Shown in pieces: positions 62,222 to 64,000 of a stretch of DNA of 64,000 bases (the first letter of the stretch is position 1; each line of letters starts with the position of its first letter). The DNA is from Defluviitaleaceae bacterium (GTDB taxonomy: Bacteria; Bacillota; Clostridia; Lachnospirales; WRAX01), in the NCBI GenBank assembly GCA_009784575.1, contig WRBK01000004.1, forward strand, positions 1 through 64,000, in the 5' to 3' direction. A program made the position numbers and the translations under genes. The notes beneath the pieces were generated by a model. That model was not told where the DNA came from and made no database searches. It saw nothing but the letters and a program-made list of their open reading frames with translations.

Positions 62222-62940
62222 GAGCTATTAGCGCGATTTTTAATAAGCAAGTCAGCGATTTTCCTAAAAATATATCTGTAGCATTTTTGTATGTAATGTA
62301 TCCTGTTTTGGCTGCTGTGATGACATTTTTTATGGGCGGCGAAATGGAGGATGGCGGCGTTGGTGCTGGATTTTTTACGGTAGTGTTTGCTATGATGTTT
62401 GTAGGTTCTACGCCGATGATAAGTGTAGCTAATACCATTGCGGAGGATAATGAATATAAGTCTTTGCGCTTTTTGGTAATGGCGGGTGTTAAGCCACATC
62501 AGTATATGCTTGGTCTTGGTACTTTTGTAATGATATTTTCGCTATTCCCTATCGTAGTTTTTGGTATTATTGGAGGCTTTGCGCCAGAGGTGTATTTGAC
62601 ATTTATTCCTATTGCCCTATTGGGTTGTACGACATCTGTTATTTTGGGCGGTGTTGTTGGCATATTTTCTAAAAATGTGCAGCAATGCGCGGCTATCTAT
62701 ACTCCGCTGATGCTTGTGCTTGGCTTTATGCCATTTCTAGCCACCTTTAACGAGACCATGATGAATATATCACAAGTGCTTTTTACACACCAAATATTTC
62801 TGATTTTTAGCTATGTGTCGGAAGGTTTGGTGCTAGGCAATTTCACAATGACATCAGCCATGGCTATTATAGGGGCGAATGTGCTAGTTTTTGCTGTACT
62901 TTTTGTTGTGGCGTATAAGAAAAAGGGGTTGAAAGGATAG
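62218..62940 (+). CDS. ABC-2 type transporter permease
   Basis: Predicted protein of 240 aa with six transmembrane helices and the ABC-2 pattern (NTIAEDNEYKSLRFLVMAGVKPHQYMLG after helix 2). It overlaps the ATPase gene by 4 bases. Membrane half of the MerR-controlled exporter. Confidence 0.88.
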   Translation: MRAISAIFNKQVSDFPKNISVAFLYVMYPVLAAVMTFFMGGEMEDGGVGAGFFTVVFAMMFVGSTPMISVANTIAEDNEYKSLRFLVMAGVKPHQYMLGLGTFVMIFSLFPIVVFGIIGGFAPEVYLTFIPIALLGCTTSVILGGVVGIFSKNVQQCAAIYTPLMLVLGFMPFLATFNETMMNISQVLFTHQIFLIFSYVSEGLVLGNFTMTSAMAIIGANVLVFAVLFVVAYKKKGLKG

Positions 62941-63009
62941 GGGTGAATAAATAGCACTGCTATAGCAACATATGTCTTAATAACAGAAAAACTAAGACAC
63001 TACAAGAAA

Positions 63010-63069
63010 CGTCATTGTGAGGGCAATGAGGATGCTAACGGCAATAGCTATATAGCCCGAAGCAATCCA
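63010..63069. repeat. Degenerate CGTCATTG...GAAGCAATCCA repeat element
   Basis: CGTCATTGTGAGGGCAATGA at one end and GCCCGAAGCAATCCA at the other resemble the widespread bacterial CGTCATTGCGAG...GAAGCAATCC palindromic repeats. The interior is diverged. Non-coding. Confidence 0.5.
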
Positions 63070-63148
63070 TTAACGCCTCATATCAACGCAAATGTCCGCT
63101 ACAAAAAGGATAAAGGAATTTGCAAAATTTATAGCTATGAGTTAAAAT

Positions 63149-63190
63149 AAAAGAGATAGCCATATCGTAATAGGCAGGCTATCTCTTTTT
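63149..63190 (+). terminator. Rho-independent terminator of the ABC operon
   Basis: AAAAGAGATAGCC pairs with GGCTATCTCTTTT, followed by further T, about 210 bases after the permease stop. Confidence 0.85.
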
Positions 63191-63216
63191 GAGTATGAAG
63201 ATTTAGGAGTATAATT

Positions 63217-63579
63217 GTGAAAACAAAGCAAGAGAGGTCAATGATTTTTAAACAATTTCAAGCCTGCATTTTGTAATAAAAATGACTTTTGTAAAATGTA
63301 TCTTGCTAAAGACAAGACCCTTGCGTATTATCTATATCACACATTGCGCATTGAGGATATTATATAAAATTCCTTAACTGCGGACAAAAACCAAATATTT
63401 TTCTCTGATAATTTTGCTACATTGTTAAATTTGCCAATTGTTACTATAGGTAACGAACTGGCTCGCGCAAATGAAATAATACCAATGCGGGTTTGTTGAT
63501 GATGCCCCTTTATCTAGGCATCTTATGATGTATCTTGATGACCGATGTATGAGGATAATTAGAAAAATTATGAAATGAT
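63217..63579 (+). pseudogene. Decayed DinB-superfamily (DUF1572-like) gene
   Basis: The frame from 63281 reads KDKTLAYYLYHTLRIEDII, then a TAA (63365), then NSLTADKNQIFFSDNFATLL and TIGNELARANEI. The C-terminal LSRHLMMYLDD and MRIIRKIMK lie in another frame after an internal deletion. These blocks match DinB-like metal-binding four-helix proteins (thiol-transferase superfamily). One in-frame stop, stops near the start (63271-63279) and a deletion make it a clear pseudogene. No relation to the dinB polymerase at 18.4 kb. Confidence 0.7.
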
Positions 63580-63621
63580 TTTGTTCTAAACGCATATTCC
63601 CCGATTTTTATAACATTTTCC

Positions 63622-63650
63622 TTGAAAAAAATCCCAAAATGCTGTATAAT
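63622..63650 (+). promoter_or_regulatory. Promoter of mreB
   Basis: TTGAAA (63622-63627), a 17-base spacer and TATAAT (63645-63650). It gives a leader of about 70 nt. Confidence 0.8.
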
Positions 63651-63729
63651 CTAATAATGGGCTTATGAGGACTAATTATACTATTTTGAGGTTATAATCC
63701 ACACATTGGATATTGAAGGGAGAAACTGA

Positions 63730-64000
<271 letters not shown>

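Overview
The window comes from a low-to-moderate GC Gram-positive anaerobe of the class Clostridia (Bacillota). The evidence is glycine reductase with in-frame UGA (selenocysteine) codons, a pta/ackA acetate route, pyruvate phosphate dikinase, a FabK-type FAS II cluster, a yceD-rpmF-plsX-acpP-rnc block, ECF-type vitamin transporters and a likely spore-surface protein. I cannot name the species. Most of the window is dense chromosomal core sequence, with several small accessory patches.

Layout. 1-3030: the edge of an IS5-type element, then uncharacterised membrane and TPR genes. 3047-8476: tmcAL on the minus strand, then cheR, cheA and cheW. 8501-14921: pta, a frameshifted SpoU-type methyltransferase, a deaminase, ackA, then yceD (DUF177), rpmF, plsX, acpP and rnc. 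14951-16305: two related small ORFs and a TerC-family membrane protein. 16366-28956: the centrepiece, a tandem glycine riboswitch with an antitermination platform, followed by grdX, grdE, dinB, grdB(Sec), trxB, trxA(Sec), a small ORF with an internal UAG, grdA(Sec), grdC, grdD, selA and selB.

29034-35379: superoxide dismutase, a broken lipoprotein gene preceded by a G13 tract, an ECF sigma/anti-sigma pair with a recognisable self-type promoter, an ECF-transporter S component, an ABC exporter and aroC. 35521-39389: a type II (probably IIS) restriction-modification island with a controller-like HTH protein, two C5-cytosine methyltransferases and an AlwI-like endonuclease. 39824-43734 (minus strand): a putative exosporium-type protein, a lipid kinase, folT under a THF riboswitch, folC and a small ORF. 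43901-55696: fabH-fabK-fabD-fabG-phosphoesterase-fabF-accB-fabZ-accC-accDA(fused)-rnr. 55698-64000: an SDR gene with a frameshifted merR, ppdK, a DUF2975/HTH cassette, a MerR-controlled ABC transporter, a decayed DinB-superfamily pseudogene and the start of mreB.

How it fits together. Glycine sensed by the riboswitch would switch on the whole Stickland reductive arm. GrdB and GrdE bind glycine, GrdA carries the carboxymethyl-selenoether, GrdC and GrdD release acetyl phosphate, and TrxB and TrxA supply reductant. SelA and SelB, encoded in the same transcript, supply two parts of the selenocysteine machinery. Acetyl phosphate is then turned to ATP by AckA or to acetyl-CoA by Pta, and acetyl-CoA feeds the AccBC-AccDA/FAS II cluster. 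selD and selC are not visible in the window. Four genes look disrupted (the methyltransferase, the lipoprotein, the merR and the DinB-superfamily gene). The first three carry single-base shifts, mostly at short homopolymers, so assembly error has to be excluded for those.
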